From Bacillus inaquosorum KCTC 13429 (GTDB lineage Bacteria > Bacillota > Bacilli > Bacillales > Bacillaceae), in assembly GCF_000332645.1 (NCBI RefSeq), contig NZ_AMXN01000002.1, positions 1 through 64,000 of the forward strand: DNA of 64,000 bases, written 5' to 3'. Shown piece after piece: positions 34,690 to 44,621 of the stretch. The notes under the pieces were generated by a model. The model made no database searches, was not told the origin of the DNA, and saw nothing but the letters and a program-made list of their open reading frames with translations. The stretch's first letter is position 1. Every line of letters starts with the position of its first letter. The position numbers and the translations under genes were made by a program.

Positions 34690-35922
34690 ATGAAGAAATG
34701 GAAAAATATCCACCCAATCAGCTGGACAATTATAATCGGAACCATTTTCGGCAGAATGGCCACATCGATGAGTATCCCTTTTTTAGCGATTTATTTAACA
34801 GCCATCCAAGGCGCATCAGCGTCCTATGCAGGGCTGGTCATTGCCGCAAGCTCATCAGTCGGCATCCTTGCAAGCTTTTACGGCGGATATATCTCGGACA
34901 AATTTGGCAGAAAAAACATGATGCTTGTGTCCATTTTCGGCTGGATGCTGGTATTTGCAGGATTTGCGGCGGCATCTCATCTCTGGGTGTTTTTTGTGGT
35001 AAACGCATTAAACGGTCTTTGCAAATCACTGTTTGAGCCAGCTTCAAAGGCTTTGCTGTCTGATATGGCAGAAGAAAAAAACAGACTACTTGTTTTTAAT
35101 TTACGCTATGCAGCTATTAATATCGGCGTTGTCTTCGGACCGGTACTCGGCCTGTATTTCGGCTCATCTCAATCGACCGCACCCTTTTTGGTGCCCGCAG
35201 TCATTTACGGACTATACGGACTCGTGCTTGCCATCCAATTTAAAAAACATCCATCCTCATCAGCATCAGGCCAGTCCCGAAATATGAGCGTGCGGGAAGC
35301 ATTTATGGTGACGCAAAAGGATCATCTTTTTACAATTGCTTTGGTCGGCATTACACTATGTACCTTTGGCTACTCACAATTCAGTTCAACATTTCCGCAG
35401 TATATGGCGCAGAACCCCTTGATCGGCAATGGAACGAAGCTGTACGGGTTGATGCTGACATTAAACGCAATCGTTGTGTTGGCAACGCAGTTTCCCATCG
35501 TCCATTTTGCAAAACGTTTTTCGCCGCTTCGCTCCCTGATGCTCGGTAATGTGATGGTTAGTGTCAGCATGGCCATTTTCACCATATCACACGGTGTTTC
35601 ATCCCTTGTTATAATCGTGGTTACATTTACAATCGGCGAAGTGCTTTTATTCTCTATGATGGATTTGTTTGTAGACCAGATTGCAAAACCAGGATTAAAA
35701 GGCACTTATTTCGGGGCAATCGGTTTTTCACAGCTCGGAAACGTCATCGGCCCCTGGGTCGGGGGTATATGTATAGACCTATTTGGCGCTGGCCGGCCGA
35801 TTTTTATTTTTTCTGTCTTGAGCGGCATCACCCTGCTCGGTCTGCCATTTTTAGCGTTTGCCTATCGGCAGATGAAAACGGAAATGACAAAACACCGGTC
35901 CGCGCTGGAAAAGCCGCTTTAA
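34690..35922 (+). CDS. yqjV: MFS transporter YqjV
   Basis: This 410-residue transporter of the major facilitator superfamily has 12 predicted helices. The loop 2-3 motif is YGGYISDKFGRKNMMLVSIF. FEPASKALLSDMAEEKNRLL and LRYAAINIGVVFGPVLG are typical of drug/proton antiporters, so efflux of a small molecule is likely but the substrate is unknown. The start is ATG 34690 with AGGAGAG ten bases upstream. An upstream extension overlaps the neighbouring pseudogene. It is followed by yqjU on the same strand. Confidence 0.87.
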   Translation: MKKWKNIHPISWTIIIGTIFGRMATSMSIPFLAIYLTAIQGASASYAGLVIAASSSVGILASFYGGYISDKFGRKNMMLVSIFGWMLVFAGFAAASHLWVFFVVNALNGLCKSLFEPASKALLSDMAEEKNRLLVFNLRYAAINIGVVFGPVLGLYFGSSQSTAPFLVPAVIYGLYGLVLAIQFKKHPSSSASGQSRNMSVREAFMVTQKDHLFTIALVGITLCTFGYSQFSSTFPQYMAQNPLIGNGTKLYGLMLTLNAIVVLATQFPIVHFAKRFSPLRSLMLGNVMVSVSMAIFTISHGVSSLVIIVVTFTIGEVLLFSMMDLFVDQIAKPGLKGTYFGAIGFSQLGNVIGPWVGGICIDLFGAGRPIFIFSVLSGITLLGLPFLAFAYRQMKTEMTKHRSALEKPL

Positions 35923-35924
35923 AC

Positions 35925-35954
35925 AAAAAAACGGGAGAGAACCAATCTCTCCCG
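35925..35954 (-). terminator. Terminator facing leftward between yqjU and yqjV
   Basis: CGGGAGAGA and TCTCTCCCG form a perfect nine-base stem. Only the minus strand has a T tract (TTTTTTTG) after it; on the plus strand CAAAAATG follows. It would stop leftward transcripts from coaA/yqjT that run through yqjU in antisense. Confidence 0.7.
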
Positions 35955-35973
35955 CAAAAATGAGGTGATGCAC

Positions 35974-36132
35974 ATGAATATAGGTGATGTGATGTTTCAG
36001 TTTTTCGTATTTATCGTGTTTGCCGCTGTCATCTTTGCAGCTGTTACAGGCTTCAAGTATGCGAAGAACCGAAAAGCGCAGCTGGATCGCATTGAGAAAA
36101 AGCTTAACAGCCTGCCCGAAGATCACGATTAA
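35974..36132 (+). CDS. yqjU: Small membrane protein YqjU
   Basis: This 52-residue protein has one membrane helix (about residues 8-28, FQFFVFIVFAAVIFAAVTGF) and a basic cytoplasmic tail KYAKNRKAQLDRIEKKLNSL. GAGGTG stands six bases before the ATG. The function is unknown. It lies between yqjV and the yqjT remnant, whose last codons overlap its stop codon from the other strand. I believe this is yqjU by position. Confidence 0.72.
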   Translation: MNIGDVMFQFFVFIVFAAVIFAAVTGFKYAKNRKAQLDRIEKKLNSLPEDHD

Positions 36133-36268
36133 CCACTTGGGGCAGTGAGCTCTACCTTAATCCGATCCGGCCTTTTTGAAACTCTTTATAGCCAAGTTCT
36201 TTTAAGAACCATCCCCAAAACCATCGAGACGTTTCCAAATCAGAGACATACAGTTCAATATGATGCAC
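36129..36268 (-). pseudogene. yqjT: yqjT (VOC/glyoxalase family) with a large internal deletion
   Basis: The minus strand starts VHHIELYVSDLETSRWFWGW and reads to about GYKEFQKG, the N-terminal quarter of the glyoxalase-like protein YqjT. It then jumps, out of frame, to the normal C-terminus PDRIKVELTAPSG, whose stop is at 36129. Around 240 bases of the middle are gone. All metal-ligand regions of the fold's centre are lost, so no functional product is possible. It begins right after coaA on the same strand. Confidence 0.8.
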
Positions 36269-36272
36269 GATA

Positions 36273-37232
36273 TCATACCCGCCTTACCAGCACTTCTTCA
36301 ACCTTATGCCCGTCTCCCTTACGCAAAATGAGATCTGACCTGAATTTAGTCGGCAAGATATTTTCATATAAATTCGGCCGGTTGACACTCTCCCAAATCG
36401 AGGCCGCCATCTCGTCAGCCTCCTGATCAGACAAGTCTTTAAATTTATGAAAATAAGAATCGGGATTTTGAAAAGCTGTTTCCCGAAGCAGACGAAAACG
36501 CTCTAAATACCAAGTGAAAATCCGGCTTTCTTCCGCATCCACATAAATCGAAAAATCAAAGAAATCGGAAACAAAAATACGCGGATTTTCCCGGTCATCC
36601 TCCAAGGTGGGCGACTGAAGAACATTAATACCTTCAATAATCACAATATCGGCCTGTTCTACAACCTCGAACACACCTTCCTCGCGGTCATAGGTGAGAT
36701 GGGAATACACCGGAGCCTTTACTCTGTCTTTTCCTGATTTTAAGTCATTCAAAAATTCGAGCAGCGCCTTTACGTCATAGCTTTCGGGAAACCCTTTTCG
36801 TGACATCATATTTTTCTTTTTCAGCTCGGCAGTAGGAAATAAAAAACCATCTGTCGTGATAAGGCTCACTTTAGGACGATCCGGCAAACGCGAAAGCAGC
36901 TTCTGCAATATCCGCGCCGTCGTGCTTTTCCCGACTGCCACACTGCCGGCGATGCCGATAATAAACGGAATTTTGGCTGAATGAGGGTGCTTTAAAAAAA
37001 CATTGACATGCTTATTGCGTTCGGCCGCAGACTTAACATGCAAATGAAGCAGGCGAACAAGCGGAATATAGATCGTTTCCACTTCTTCAACAGATAGATA
37101 ATCATTCAGCCCTTCCACGGCTTTTGCCTCTTCTTCAGAAACAGCAATCGACAAATGTCCCCCAAAACCAGACCAAGACTCACGATTGTGCTTTGTATAT
37201 AAAGTATGTAAGTTAAGCTCTTTATTTTTCAC
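36273..37232 (-). CDS. coaA: Pantothenate kinase CoaA (type I)
   Basis: CoaA phosphorylates pantothenate, the first and controlled step to coenzyme A. The 319-residue protein has the P-loop GIAGSVAVGKSTTARIL (about 97-113), SLITTDGFLFP, KGFPESYDV and the adjoining SYDVKALLEF, all typical of the type I family. It starts with GTG at 37232 after AGGTGT. The yqjT remnant lies directly downstream. B. subtilis also has a type III enzyme (CoaX), so this copy is not the only source. Confidence 0.94.
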   Translation of the reverse strand: MKNKELNLHTLYTKHNRESWSGFGGHLSIAVSEEEAKAVEGLNDYLSVEEVETIYIPLVRLLHLHVKSAAERNKHVNVFLKHPHSAKIPFIIGIAGSVAVGKSTTARILQKLLSRLPDRPKVSLITTDGFLFPTAELKKKNMMSRKGFPESYDVKALLEFLNDLKSGKDRVKAPVYSHLTYDREEGVFEVVEQADIVIIEGINVLQSPTLEDDRENPRIFVSDFFDFSIYVDAEESRIFTWYLERFRLLRETAFQNPDSYFHKFKDLSDQEADEMAASIWESVNRPNLYENILPTKFRSDLILRKGDGHKVEEVLVRRV

Positions 37233-37303
37233 TGTTTACACCTGACTCTCTGAAGGTTAAAACCCTTACAAAGATTGTAACGGAAAACCCTTTCACTGTC
37301 TGC

Positions 37304-38638
37304 TTATTTTTTCAGCAAATCCGCACCGATTCGGTTATACGCGGCCATTTCTTCTTTTGGAACCATGCTCCCTCCCGTTCCCCAGACGACATGTACGGCA
37401 TGTTCCATGTTATATTTCTGACTATAACGCCTTCCCTCTTCTGTCGAAAAAAGCTGAATCGGCCCGAACATGCCGGCAAGACCAGAGGGCTCTAAATATT
37501 TATTTTCAGATACAGCCAGCATATGAAGCAAGGTATAAAGCGTATTGTCCTTTACCGTATAACAGCCGCTCAGAAGAGGTTCGATCAGCTTGCCGACAAA
37601 TCCTGACGGCCTCCCTACGGCAAGCCCGTCAGCAGCCGTCCGATTATCCAGGCCGATATCCTGGACAGAAATCTTCTCGTGAAGGCCGGAATAAAGCCCC
37701 AACAGCATACACGGTGAATGAGTCGGCTCCCCGAAAAACACATGAACATGGTCTCCATATAAAAGCTTCAGCCCGAATGCCACACCACCCGGCCCTCCGC
37801 CGACGCCGCACGGCAGATACACAAACAGCGGCGTCTCAAGACTCGGTTGTATATTCATACAGTCAAGCTGGGTTTTTAATCGGCTTGCAGCAACAGCATA
37901 TCCTAAGAACAGCTGACGGGAATGTTCATCATCAATGAAATAACAGAATGGATCTTGTTCCGCCTGCCGTCTCCCTTCTTTCACCGCTTCACTGTAATCT
38001 GATTCATACTCCATGACGGTGACACCCTTTTGGCGAAGGAGATCCTTTTTCCACTGCTTAGCATCGGCGGACATATGCACTGTCACACGAAACCCGAGTT
38101 TGGCACCGATGATGCCGATGCTTAACCCCAGATTTCCTGTCGAACCCACAGCAATCGAATAGCGCGAGAAAAACGCGGCAAACCGCTCTTCATGTAAGAT
38201 GCGGTAATCATCGGTTTCCTGAAGCATTCCTTCTTGAAGCGCCAGCTTTTCAGCATGCTTTAATACTTCATAAATCCCGCCCCGCGCTTTAATCGATCCT
38301 GAAATCGGAAGCTCATGGTCGCACTTTAAAAGCCATCTTCCCGGAAATGGCTGCTTGTATGCCGCTTCCAGCTTTTCCTTCATATGCTGCATCTCAAAAA
38401 GCGGAGACTCGATCATTCCTTTGGCACCTTTCGTCTCAGGAAACACCTCAGCAATATAAGGAGCAAACCGCCGCAGCCTTTTTTCCGCCTCTGCTATCTC
38501 ACTTTCCCACTCATCTGCATCGAATAACGGGCCCTCTTTCTTGCCCGGATTTGCCCAGAATACAGGCTCTCCATCAATCAGTTTCTGAATAAACGGATCT
38601 TTGAGCAGAACATGAAGGGCTTCTTGATTGATTGACAT
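37304..38638 (-). CDS. dsdA: D-serine dehydratase
   Basis: This 444-residue PLP enzyme converts D-serine to pyruvate and ammonia. The cofactor lysine is in [15 protein letters not shown], the phosphate-binding glycine loop in [16 protein letters not shown], and [14 protein letters not shown] holds the asparagine that binds the ring. Length and motifs match DsdA of fold type II. It would detoxify D-serine, which disturbs cell wall and pantothenate synthesis, so its position next to coaA makes sense. Confidence 0.92.
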   Translation of the reverse strand: MSINQEALHVLLKDPFIQKLIDGEPVFWANPGKKEGPLFDADEWESEIAEAEKRLRRFAPYIAEVFPETKGAKGMIESPLFEMQHMKEKLEAAYKQPFPGRWLLKCDHELPISGSIKARGGIYEVLKHAEKLALQEGMLQETDDYRILHEERFAAFFSRYSIAVGSTGNLGLSIGIIGAKLGFRVTVHMSADAKQWKKDLLRQKGVTVMEYESDYSEAVKEGRRQAEQDPFCYFIDDEHSRQLFLGYAVAASRLKTQLDCMNIQPSLETPLFVYLPCGVGGGPGGVAFGLKLLYGDHVHVFFGEPTHSPCMLLGLYSGLHEKISVQDIGLDNRTAADGLAVGRPSGFVGKLIEPLLSGCYTVKDNTLYTLLHMLAVSENKYLEPSGLAGMFGPIQLFSTEEGRRYSQKYNMEHAVHVVWGTGGSMVPKEEMAAYNRIGADLLKK

Positions 38639-38661
38639 CCAATGGTTTCTCCCTTCCTCTA

Positions 38662-38713
38662 TAAAAACTGCCTGTGACTATGCCAACAAACCAACTCGCT
38701 ACAGGCAGTTCCA
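38662..38713 (-). terminator. Terminator of yqjP-yqjQ
   Basis: Minus strand: AACTGCCTGTAG and CACAGGCAGTTTTTA form a stem with a long loop, ending in T residues. It lies just past the yqjQ stop. Confidence 0.7.
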
Positions 38714-38716
38714 TCG

Positions 38717-39496
38717 TTATTTTTTCATGAGTACCCGTCCTGCCAGCTTTTCAACGAGAGCTGGAAACAACTGATACAGCTTGGTGCCGGCATTCATTAA
38801 ACGCGGAAGATTGATCTCCCGTTTGTTGGTTAAAATAGCAGCTGTAATTTGAGCTGCCACGTCATCAGGGTCAAGCATCCACCGGCCTACATTTTTGACG
38901 TAGTCCCCGTCTTTATCAGCAATGGAAAAAAAGTCCGTCTGAATCGGTCCCGGATTGACTGTTGTCACATAAATGCCGGTTCCCGAAAGCTCCATCCGCA
39001 AAGCGTTTGAGTAGCCGAGCACGGCATGTTTTGTCGCAGAGTAAAGACTCGACTTCGGTGTTGCAATTTTCCCTGCTTGAGAAGCGATGTTGATGATATG
39101 GCCCTTTTTTTGCTCAAGCATATGCGGAAGCACCGCTTTTGTACAGGCGATCAAGCCAAAGACATTCACATCAAACATCGCTTTCATGTCATCCAGTGTC
39201 GAGTCTAAAACCGTTTCAAATATACCGAAGCCCGCATTGTTGATCAGTACATCAACCGAGCCGATCTGATTGCGGACACGGTCGATATCCTCTAGGCGGC
39301 CGACATCCAGAGGAAAAATCTCACACTGTCCGCTCCATTCCTCGGTTATTTTCCTTTTGATTTCAATCAAACGATCCTCACGTCTTGCCGACAGCAGGAC
39401 ATGGGCTCCTTCAGCAGCGCATAAATATGCAATTCTTTCACCAAGCCCTCCTGAAGCGCCGGTTATCCAAATCCGCTTTCCCGCTATATGTTTCAC
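38717..39496 (-). CDS. yqjQ: Short-chain dehydrogenase YqjQ
   Basis: This 259-residue SDR-family oxidoreductase has the cofactor loop [13 protein letters not shown] (TGxxxGxG), NNAGFGIFE, the catalytic Ser in [11 protein letters not shown] and the YxxxK pair in [14 protein letters not shown]. The substrate is unknown. The start is placed at GTG 39496, six bases after AGAGGTG; the ATG three codons earlier lies on that site. It follows yqjP by five bases, forming a two-gene operon. Confidence 0.9.
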   Translation of the reverse strand: MKHIAGKRIWITGASGGLGERIAYLCAAEGAHVLLSARREDRLIEIKRKITEEWSGQCEIFPLDVGRLEDIDRVRNQIGSVDVLINNAGFGIFETVLDSTLDDMKAMFDVNVFGLIACTKAVLPHMLEQKKGHIINIASQAGKIATPKSSLYSATKHAVLGYSNALRMELSGTGIYVTTVNPGPIQTDFFSIADKDGDYVKNVGRWMLDPDDVAAQITAAILTNKREINLPRLMNAGTKLYQLFPALVEKLAGRVLMKK

Positions 39497-39501
39497 CCAT
39501 T

Positions 39502-40461
39502 TCACCTCTTCATTGTTCTAAAGTATGCAGTATTTCCTTCCCAATATGACGTGATGGCTTCTTCAGCCGCCAACACATCAAGATGCCCTGCCGTTTCTGA
39601 CATCGTTAAAAATAATTCCTTTTCATACACAGCAGGAAAAAGCTGCTGGCAGACCTGAAAAGCAGTCATCGGCTTTTCATCCAGCATGCGCCGCACATCC
39701 TCCGTCCTGTTCCTCTGTTTGTCAAAACGCTTCTCAATCAGCGCCTGAACGCTGGTGATTGTCTCGCCGTGACCGGGAAACACGATTGTTGGATCAAGTT
39801 CAGACAGCCTTCCCAACGACCGCTGATAATCGACTAAAGGCTTTGACCTTATGTCTCCCGCTTTCGGCGCTTCCAGAATCGGGTTAGACGAGCTGTTGGC
39901 CAGCAGAAGATCGCCGCCAAGCATTCTACCGCTTTTTTCATGGAAAAGAACGATATGCGATTCAGCATGTCCAGGCATCTCCAAAACCGACCAGCCCTCA
40001 AGCCCATCAATACTCATACCTTCTCTGACTGTTTTCGTCAGGGATCTCGTACAGGAAAATGCGTACGCGGACCGAATCAGCTTTTCCGACTTCCCCGTAT
40101 CAAAAGGAACACCTAATTCTGGCAGCAGCTTTTGAAAAAAACATTTTTGCCAATCCATAAAAGCCTGATCTCGGCTGATATAAGGTTCGTTAAACGGATG
40201 TCCGATCACTTCGATTTCATCAGAAAAGACATCAAGCAGGCCTGCATGATCAGCGTGATGGTGAGTCAGTACAACCTGCTCGATATCTGACATTTTCACA
40301 TTTACAGCGGCAAGCTGCTCTTGAAGGGCTCTGACAGCCTCCTTTGTATTCGGCCCGGCATCGATAAGTGTCAGCGCATCGCCTTTTACTAGATACACGA
40401 GAACATCGCCGACAGCAAATGGCGTCGGGACACGGATCGCAATTACATCTGAAGTTGTCAT
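39502..40461 (-). CDS. yqjP: Metallo-beta-lactamase-fold hydrolase YqjP
   Basis: This 319-residue hydrolase has the metal-binding motif [11 protein letters not shown] (HxHxDH), [18 protein letters not shown] with [10 protein letters not shown] (metal Asp) and PGHGETI. A C-terminal helical domain carries LACTB2-like features. The substrate is unknown. The start at 40461 has GGAG seven bases upstream; a seven-codon extension lacks one. It is divergent from proI and precedes yqjQ. Confidence 0.9.
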   Translation of the reverse strand: MTTSDVIAIRVPTPFAVGDVLVYLVKGDALTLIDAGPNTKEAVRALQEQLAAVNVKMSDIEQVVLTHHHADHAGLLDVFSDEIEVIGHPFNEPYISRDQAFMDWQKCFFQKLLPELGVPFDTGKSEKLIRSAYAFSCTRSLTKTVREGMSIDGLEGWSVLEMPGHAESHIVLFHEKSGRMLGGDLLLANSSSNPILEAPKAGDIRSKPLVDYQRSLGRLSELDPTIVFPGHGETITSVQALIEKRFDKQRNRTEDVRRMLDEKPMTAFQVCQQLFPAVYEKELFLTMSETAGHLDVLAAEEAITSYWEGNTAYFRTMKR

Positions 40462-40559
40462 CCTTTTGCTCCTTGTCTTCATTCATTATTCATATTTTAG
40501 CTTTTTCTCGGTCTTGTGTCATTATTGCCGAATGAGAACGGACCTTTTTGAAAAAGCTA

Positions 40560-40589
40560 TTGACATTAGCTTGTCCACCATTGCATAAT
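40560..40589 (+). promoter_or_regulatory. Promoter of the proI T-box leader
   Basis: TTGACA (40560-40565) and CATAAT (40584-40589) with an 18-base spacer, just before the T-box leader. Confidence 0.65.
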
Positions 40590-40595
40590 GAACAA

Positions 40596-40837
40596 CAAAC
40601 TAAAACGAGAACCATTGGAACGCTATGACGAGGAATAGTATACAAGACAATGGCCAAAGAGAGCGATATCCCCGGCTGAAAGGTATTGCGGCCCGCTTGT
40701 TTGTAGAACCTGCCCTCAGAGCGGTTAGGAAAACCTAAACGTTTCCCGCGTTACGGGATTTGAGCTGAGCATAATCTGTGCTAATGAGGGTGGTACCGCG
40801 AACCTTTTCGTCCTTTACGTGATGAAAAGGTTTTTTG
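40596..40837 (+). promoter_or_regulatory. T-box riboswitch (proline) in the proI leader
   Basis: The leader carries the T-box element GAGGGTGGTACCGCG (about 40787-40801), an AGAGAGC motif and a terminator hairpin (AACCTTTTCGTC with GATGAAAAGGTTTTTT, 40801-40836). The likely specifier is CCU at 40709-40711, preceded by GAA as in other T-boxes; it reads as a proline codon. Uncharged tRNA-Pro would stabilise the antiterminator and switch on proI. Confidence 0.88.
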
Positions 40838-40862
40838 TTGTTCTAATAGAAGGAGGATATCA

Positions 40863-41699
40863 ATGAAAAAGATAGGATTTGTCGGCGCCGGGTCCATGGC
40901 AGAAGCAATGATCAACGGTATTTTGCAAAGCGGCATCACAAAACCAGAACATATCTATATCACAAACCGCTCAAATGATGAGCGTCTGATTGAATTAAAG
41001 GAAACGTACGGTGTGCGTCCATGCAGAGATAAAAATGAGTTTTTCACTCAAACCGATATCATCATCCTCGCTTTTAAACCGAAGGACGCGGCGGAAAGCA
41101 TTGACAGCATCCGTTCGTATCTCAAGGACCAGCTTGTAATTTCAGTACTTGCAGGCCTTACCATTGAAGCCATTCAGCACTATTTTGGCAGAAAGCTCGC
41201 GGTCATTCGCGTCATGCCTAATACTTCAGCAGCCATCAGAAAATCAGCAACCGGATTTTCCGTAAGCGCTGAAGCAAGCCAGGATGATATCACCGCAGCA
41301 AAGGCTTTATTGGAAACAATCGGCGATGCCACACTTGTTGAGGAACAGCATCTTGATGCTGTCACGGCGATCGCCGGCAGCGGTCCGGCCTACGTGTACC
41401 GTTATATTGAGGCAATGGAAAAAGCGGCGCAGAAAGTAGGATTGGATGAGGAAACAGCAAAAGCACTCATTTTGCAGACAATGGCAGGGGCAACAGATAT
41501 GCTCCTTCAAAGCGGCAAACAGCCCGCACAGCTCCGTAAGGAAATCACAAGCCCGGGAGGCACAACAGAGGCAGGTCTTCGCGCTTTACAGGACTCCCGC
41601 TTTGAAGAAGCGATTATTCACTGTATTGAAGAAACTGCTAAACGCAGCGCTGAAATCAAAAAGCAGTTTGCCGGTGCCGCCTTAGAGAGGCATTCATAG
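40863..41699 (+). CDS. proI: Pyrroline-5-carboxylate reductase ProI
   Basis: ProI reduces pyrroline-5-carboxylate to proline with NADPH for protein synthesis. The 278-residue protein has the N-terminal dinucleotide loop GFVGAGSMAEAMINGI, VIRVMPNTSAAIRKS and the C-terminal signature with TAIAGSGPAYVYRYIEAM and ITSPGGTTEAGLRALQ. The leader T-box limits expression to proline-starved cells. It is monocistronic with its own terminator. Confidence 0.95.
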   Translation: MKKIGFVGAGSMAEAMINGILQSGITKPEHIYITNRSNDERLIELKETYGVRPCRDKNEFFTQTDIIILAFKPKDAAESIDSIRSYLKDQLVISVLAGLTIEAIQHYFGRKLAVIRVMPNTSAAIRKSATGFSVSAEASQDDITAAKALLETIGDATLVEEQHLDAVTAIAGSGPAYVYRYIEAMEKAAQKVGLDEETAKALILQTMAGATDMLLQSGKQPAQLRKEITSPGGTTEAGLRALQDSRFEEAIIHCIEETAKRSAEIKKQFAGAALERHS

Positions 41700-41708
41700 T
41701 GTAAACAC

Positions 41709-41745
41709 AAAGACAGAAGGCACAATGCCATCTGTCTTTTGTTTT
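41709..41745 (+). terminator. Terminator of proI
   Basis: AAAGACAGAAGGCA and TGCCATCTGTCTTTTG form the stem with T-rich tail; it also serves the convergent yqjN. Confidence 0.85.
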
Positions 41746-41747
41746 TC

Positions 41748-43382
41748 CTAAAACAGCTTACCGGCAGTTTCTGATTGTTTTAATAGCGCGGAGATCGTAA
41801 ATGAAAGCAAGTCGGGAAGCACTTCAAAGGAATAAGGCAAATACAGTCTTTCCGTCCATTTGTGCGGGTCTTTTCCAGCCGGGCCGACATTTAAAACCGG
41901 TACATATAAAGCCTGGTCTTTGCCGCTTGGCAGCGAATATCCTCTGTTAAAGAGCGGCATATTGCTTGTGTACGCATCAACCTCCTGCTTTTCGAGCTGC
42001 AGATAGCTTAAGTCTGAAAGTCCAGGAAAATATTGAACCTCCCGTAACGCAATGCCGTATCTGTCAGCCGCATATTGCATAAGCTGGTCAGCTGTATTCC
42101 TGATCAACTGATCGTCCTTTGAAGAAACCGCCGGATAAAACGGCGGGCTGTAAAAAAGAACAATAAGCGGCGCATCCTCCTTACAAAGTGCAGCAAGCTC
42201 AGATACAATTTTCGTCGAAAAATCCCTGTCTCCAAGATCTCCCCTGTTGGCAAAGGCATAATTCAGAACCCGCTCGGTTTCAGAGTTTCCAGCACGCTTT
42301 TTCGCACGCGCGATCAGCTCATCAAATGTCAAAACAGAGACAGCACGTTCCATCGGCGTAAATGACTCAAATTGCTGAAAATCCTGTGTTTTCTTTCGAA
42401 TGTTCGCAGTTATTTCCTCCGCCGCCTGTTCGGCGGTTTTAAGCAGCATCTGATGCAGTTCACTAGCCGATCGTTTCATTGACAGCACATTAAATAACGT
42501 GACAGCTGTATGCGGTGTCTGAACAGAATACGCCTCTTTCAAGTCCTTTTGCATTAAGTTTACCGGCGGCGGAGTGACTTCACCATCAACCTTTTCGCAA
42601 TAATCCGCATTCAGCTCAAGCAAGCGGCTGATCTCAGATACCATTAAATTGGCATTTATTCCTGAAAACGGCTCTCCGACATGAGTTTCAATCCCCTTGC
42701 AGAAAAATCCCGCAAGCACCTTGCCAATGCTTCCTGAGTAAAAATATTGCTGCTGGTCGCCGGGAAATTTTTCAAACATCGGTTCAGCATTCAGGCAAGC
42801 TGTTAATGTGATATCATACTTTTTCTCCATTTCCTTCAGTACAGGAACCGCTTCAATCATGCCTCTTGAATTCACTTCCTCGTCAGGAACCGTAATCAAC
42901 AGCAGATTGCCTTCAAATTGGCCGTTCATTGCCCGCTCCAGCATCGACAGCTGAACCGCAAGCCCTGCTTTCATATCCATCGTCCCTCTTCCGAACAGCC
43001 AGTCGCCGCTTTCAGCGTCTGTTCTCACACGCTCCGGAAGCAGCTCTTTTTTCTCTAAAAAGGAGCTCAACAGCTCAGCAGGCTTACATGCCATATGTTT
43101 GAATTCTCCATAATCCTCTATGTCCACGACATCAAAATGACTCAGCAAAAGCACTGTCTTTTTGACATTCTTCTTTTTGACAAGAGCCGTAAGAAAGGAT
43201 CTGCCGTCGTCCATCGTATGAAGTATTACATCATCTGGATGTTTTTGAAAATAAGGCTTGTCCTTCAAAATAAAATAAAGATATTCTGCAAGCGCTGCCT
43301 CTCCCTTCGAACCGGTGATGCTTTCGTATTGCACAAGAGAAGTTAAAAGGGTCAGCAATTCGTCCTTCGTCTGCCAATTCAT
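41748..43382 (-). CDS. yqjN: M20-family peptidase-like protein YqjN
   Basis: This 544-residue protein is of the M20 metallopeptidase/RocB-like family. Metal ligands are visible in LLSHFDVVDIEDYG, FGRGTMDMKAGLAVQ and TVPDEEVNSRGM (Asp/Glu pair). It probably hydrolyses an amide bond in an amino acid derivative; RocB, its nearest remembered relative, belongs to arginine use. The size is larger than normal M20 dipeptidases. It is convergent with proI and stands alone. Confidence 0.85.
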   Translation of the reverse strand: MNWQTKDELLTLLTSLVQYESITGSKGEAALAEYLYFILKDKPYFQKHPDDVILHTMDDGRSFLTALVKKKNVKKTVLLLSHFDVVDIEDYGEFKHMACKPAELLSSFLEKKELLPERVRTDAESGDWLFGRGTMDMKAGLAVQLSMLERAMNGQFEGNLLLITVPDEEVNSRGMIEAVPVLKEMEKKYDITLTACLNAEPMFEKFPGDQQQYFYSGSIGKVLAGFFCKGIETHVGEPFSGINANLMVSEISRLLELNADYCEKVDGEVTPPPVNLMQKDLKEAYSVQTPHTAVTLFNVLSMKRSASELHQMLLKTAEQAAEEITANIRKKTQDFQQFESFTPMERAVSVLTFDELIARAKKRAGNSETERVLNYAFANRGDLGDRDFSTKIVSELAALCKEDAPLIVLFYSPPFYPAVSSKDDQLIRNTADQLMQYAADRYGIALREVQYFPGLSDLSYLQLEKQEVDAYTSNMPLFNRGYSLPSGKDQALYVPVLNVGPAGKDPHKWTERLYLPYSFEVLPDLLSFTISALLKQSETAGKLF

Positions 43383-43554
43383 CGATTTCCGCCCCTCCTA
43401 TGTATAAAAACGCTTCTAGCTTGAAAAATAAGATGATTCCCTGTCTATTATACAGAAATGTTTGACAAAAACGGATCTTTTGAGCAGTTTATATGACGTG
43501 AAAGAAATGACTTGATATAATCAATCTCTAAAAACCTTACGGGAGGCGAAAGAA

Positions 43555-44571
43555 ATGGTCAGAAAATTATTCACACCTATTACAATTAAAGATCTGACGT
43601 TAAAAAACCGCATCGTCATGTCGCCAATGTGCATGTATTCTTCTCATGAAAAGGACGGAAAATTGACGCCGTTCCACATGGCACATTACATATCACGCGC
43701 AATCGGCCAGGTCGGACTGATTATTGTGGAGGCATCAGCGGTTAATCCTCAAGGGCGAATCACAGACCAAGACTTAGGAATTTGGAGTGACGAGCATATT
43801 GAAGGCTTTGCCAAACTGACTGAACAGGTCAAAGAACAAGGCTCAAAAATCGGTATTCAGCTTGCCCATGCCGGCCGTAAAGCAGAGCTTGAAGGAGATA
43901 TTTTCGCTCCATCGGCGATTGCGTTTGACGAACAATCAGCAACACCTGTAGAAATGTCAGCAGAAAAAGTAAAAGAAACGATCCAGGAATTCAAACAAGC
44001 GGCAGCCCGCGCAAAAGAAGCCGGCTTTGATGTGATTGAAATTCATGCGGCGCACGGATACTTAATTCACGAATTTCTATCTCCGCTATCCAACCATCGT
44101 ACAGATGAATACGGCGGCTCACCAGAAAACCGCTATCGTTTCTTAAGAGAAATCATCGATGAAGTCAAACAAGTATGGGACGGCCCTTTATTTGTCCGTG
44201 TATCTGCTTCTGACTATACAGACAAAGGCTTAGACATCGCCGATCACATCGGTTTTGCAAAATGGATGAAGGAGCAAGGTGTTGACTTAATTGACTGCAG
44301 CTCAGGCGCCCTTGTTCATGCAGACATTAATGTATTCCCAGGCTATCAGGTCAGCTTCGCTGAGAAAATCCGTGAACAGGCTGACATGGCAACTGGTGCT
44401 GTCGGCATGATTACAGACGGTTCAATGGCTGAAGAAATTCTGCAAAACGGACGTGCCGACCTTATCTTTATCGGCAGAGAGCTTCTGCGAGATCCATTCT
44501 TTGCAAGAACTGCTGCAAAACAGCTTAATACAGAGATTCCGGCCCCTGTTCAATACGAAAGAGGCTGGTAA
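43555..44571 (+). CDS. namA: NADPH dehydrogenase NamA (old yellow enzyme)
   Basis: NamA (YqjM) is an FMN-dependent ene-reductase that reduces activated double bonds and nitro compounds and is induced by toxic chemicals. The 338-residue TIM-barrel protein has MSPMCMYSS (redox-tuning Cys26), [32 protein letters not shown] (substrate His pair), [12 protein letters not shown] and the C-terminal Arg finger region. The ribosome site GGGAGG precedes the ATG. Confidence 0.95.
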   Translation: MVRKLFTPITIKDLTLKNRIVMSPMCMYSSHEKDGKLTPFHMAHYISRAIGQVGLIIVEASAVNPQGRITDQDLGIWSDEHIEGFAKLTEQVKEQGSKIGIQLAHAGRKAELEGDIFAPSAIAFDEQSATPVEMSAEKVKETIQEFKQAAARAKEAGFDVIEIHAAHGYLIHEFLSPLSNHRTDEYGGSPENRYRFLREIIDEVKQVWDGPLFVRVSASDYTDKGLDIADHIGFAKWMKEQGVDLIDCSSGALVHADINVFPGYQVSFAEKIREQADMATGAVGMITDGSMAEEILQNGRADLIFIGRELLRDPFFARTAAKQLNTEIPAPVQYERGW

Positions 44572-44577
44572 TGTCCA

Positions 44578-44616
44578 AAAGAGATATCCTCAACCGGATA
44601 TCTCTTTTTTTATTTT
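44578..44616 (+). terminator. Terminator of namA
   Basis: AAAAGAGATATCC and GGATATCTCTTTTTTT form the stem and T tract directly after namA. Confidence 0.88.
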
Positions 44617-44621
44617 TTAGA

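Noticed and set aside
34473..35036. 187-codon plus-strand frame overlapping the start of yqjV
   Set aside because: It covers the pseudogene in antisense and the yqjV start in another frame; composition is not protein-like and there is no ribosome site.
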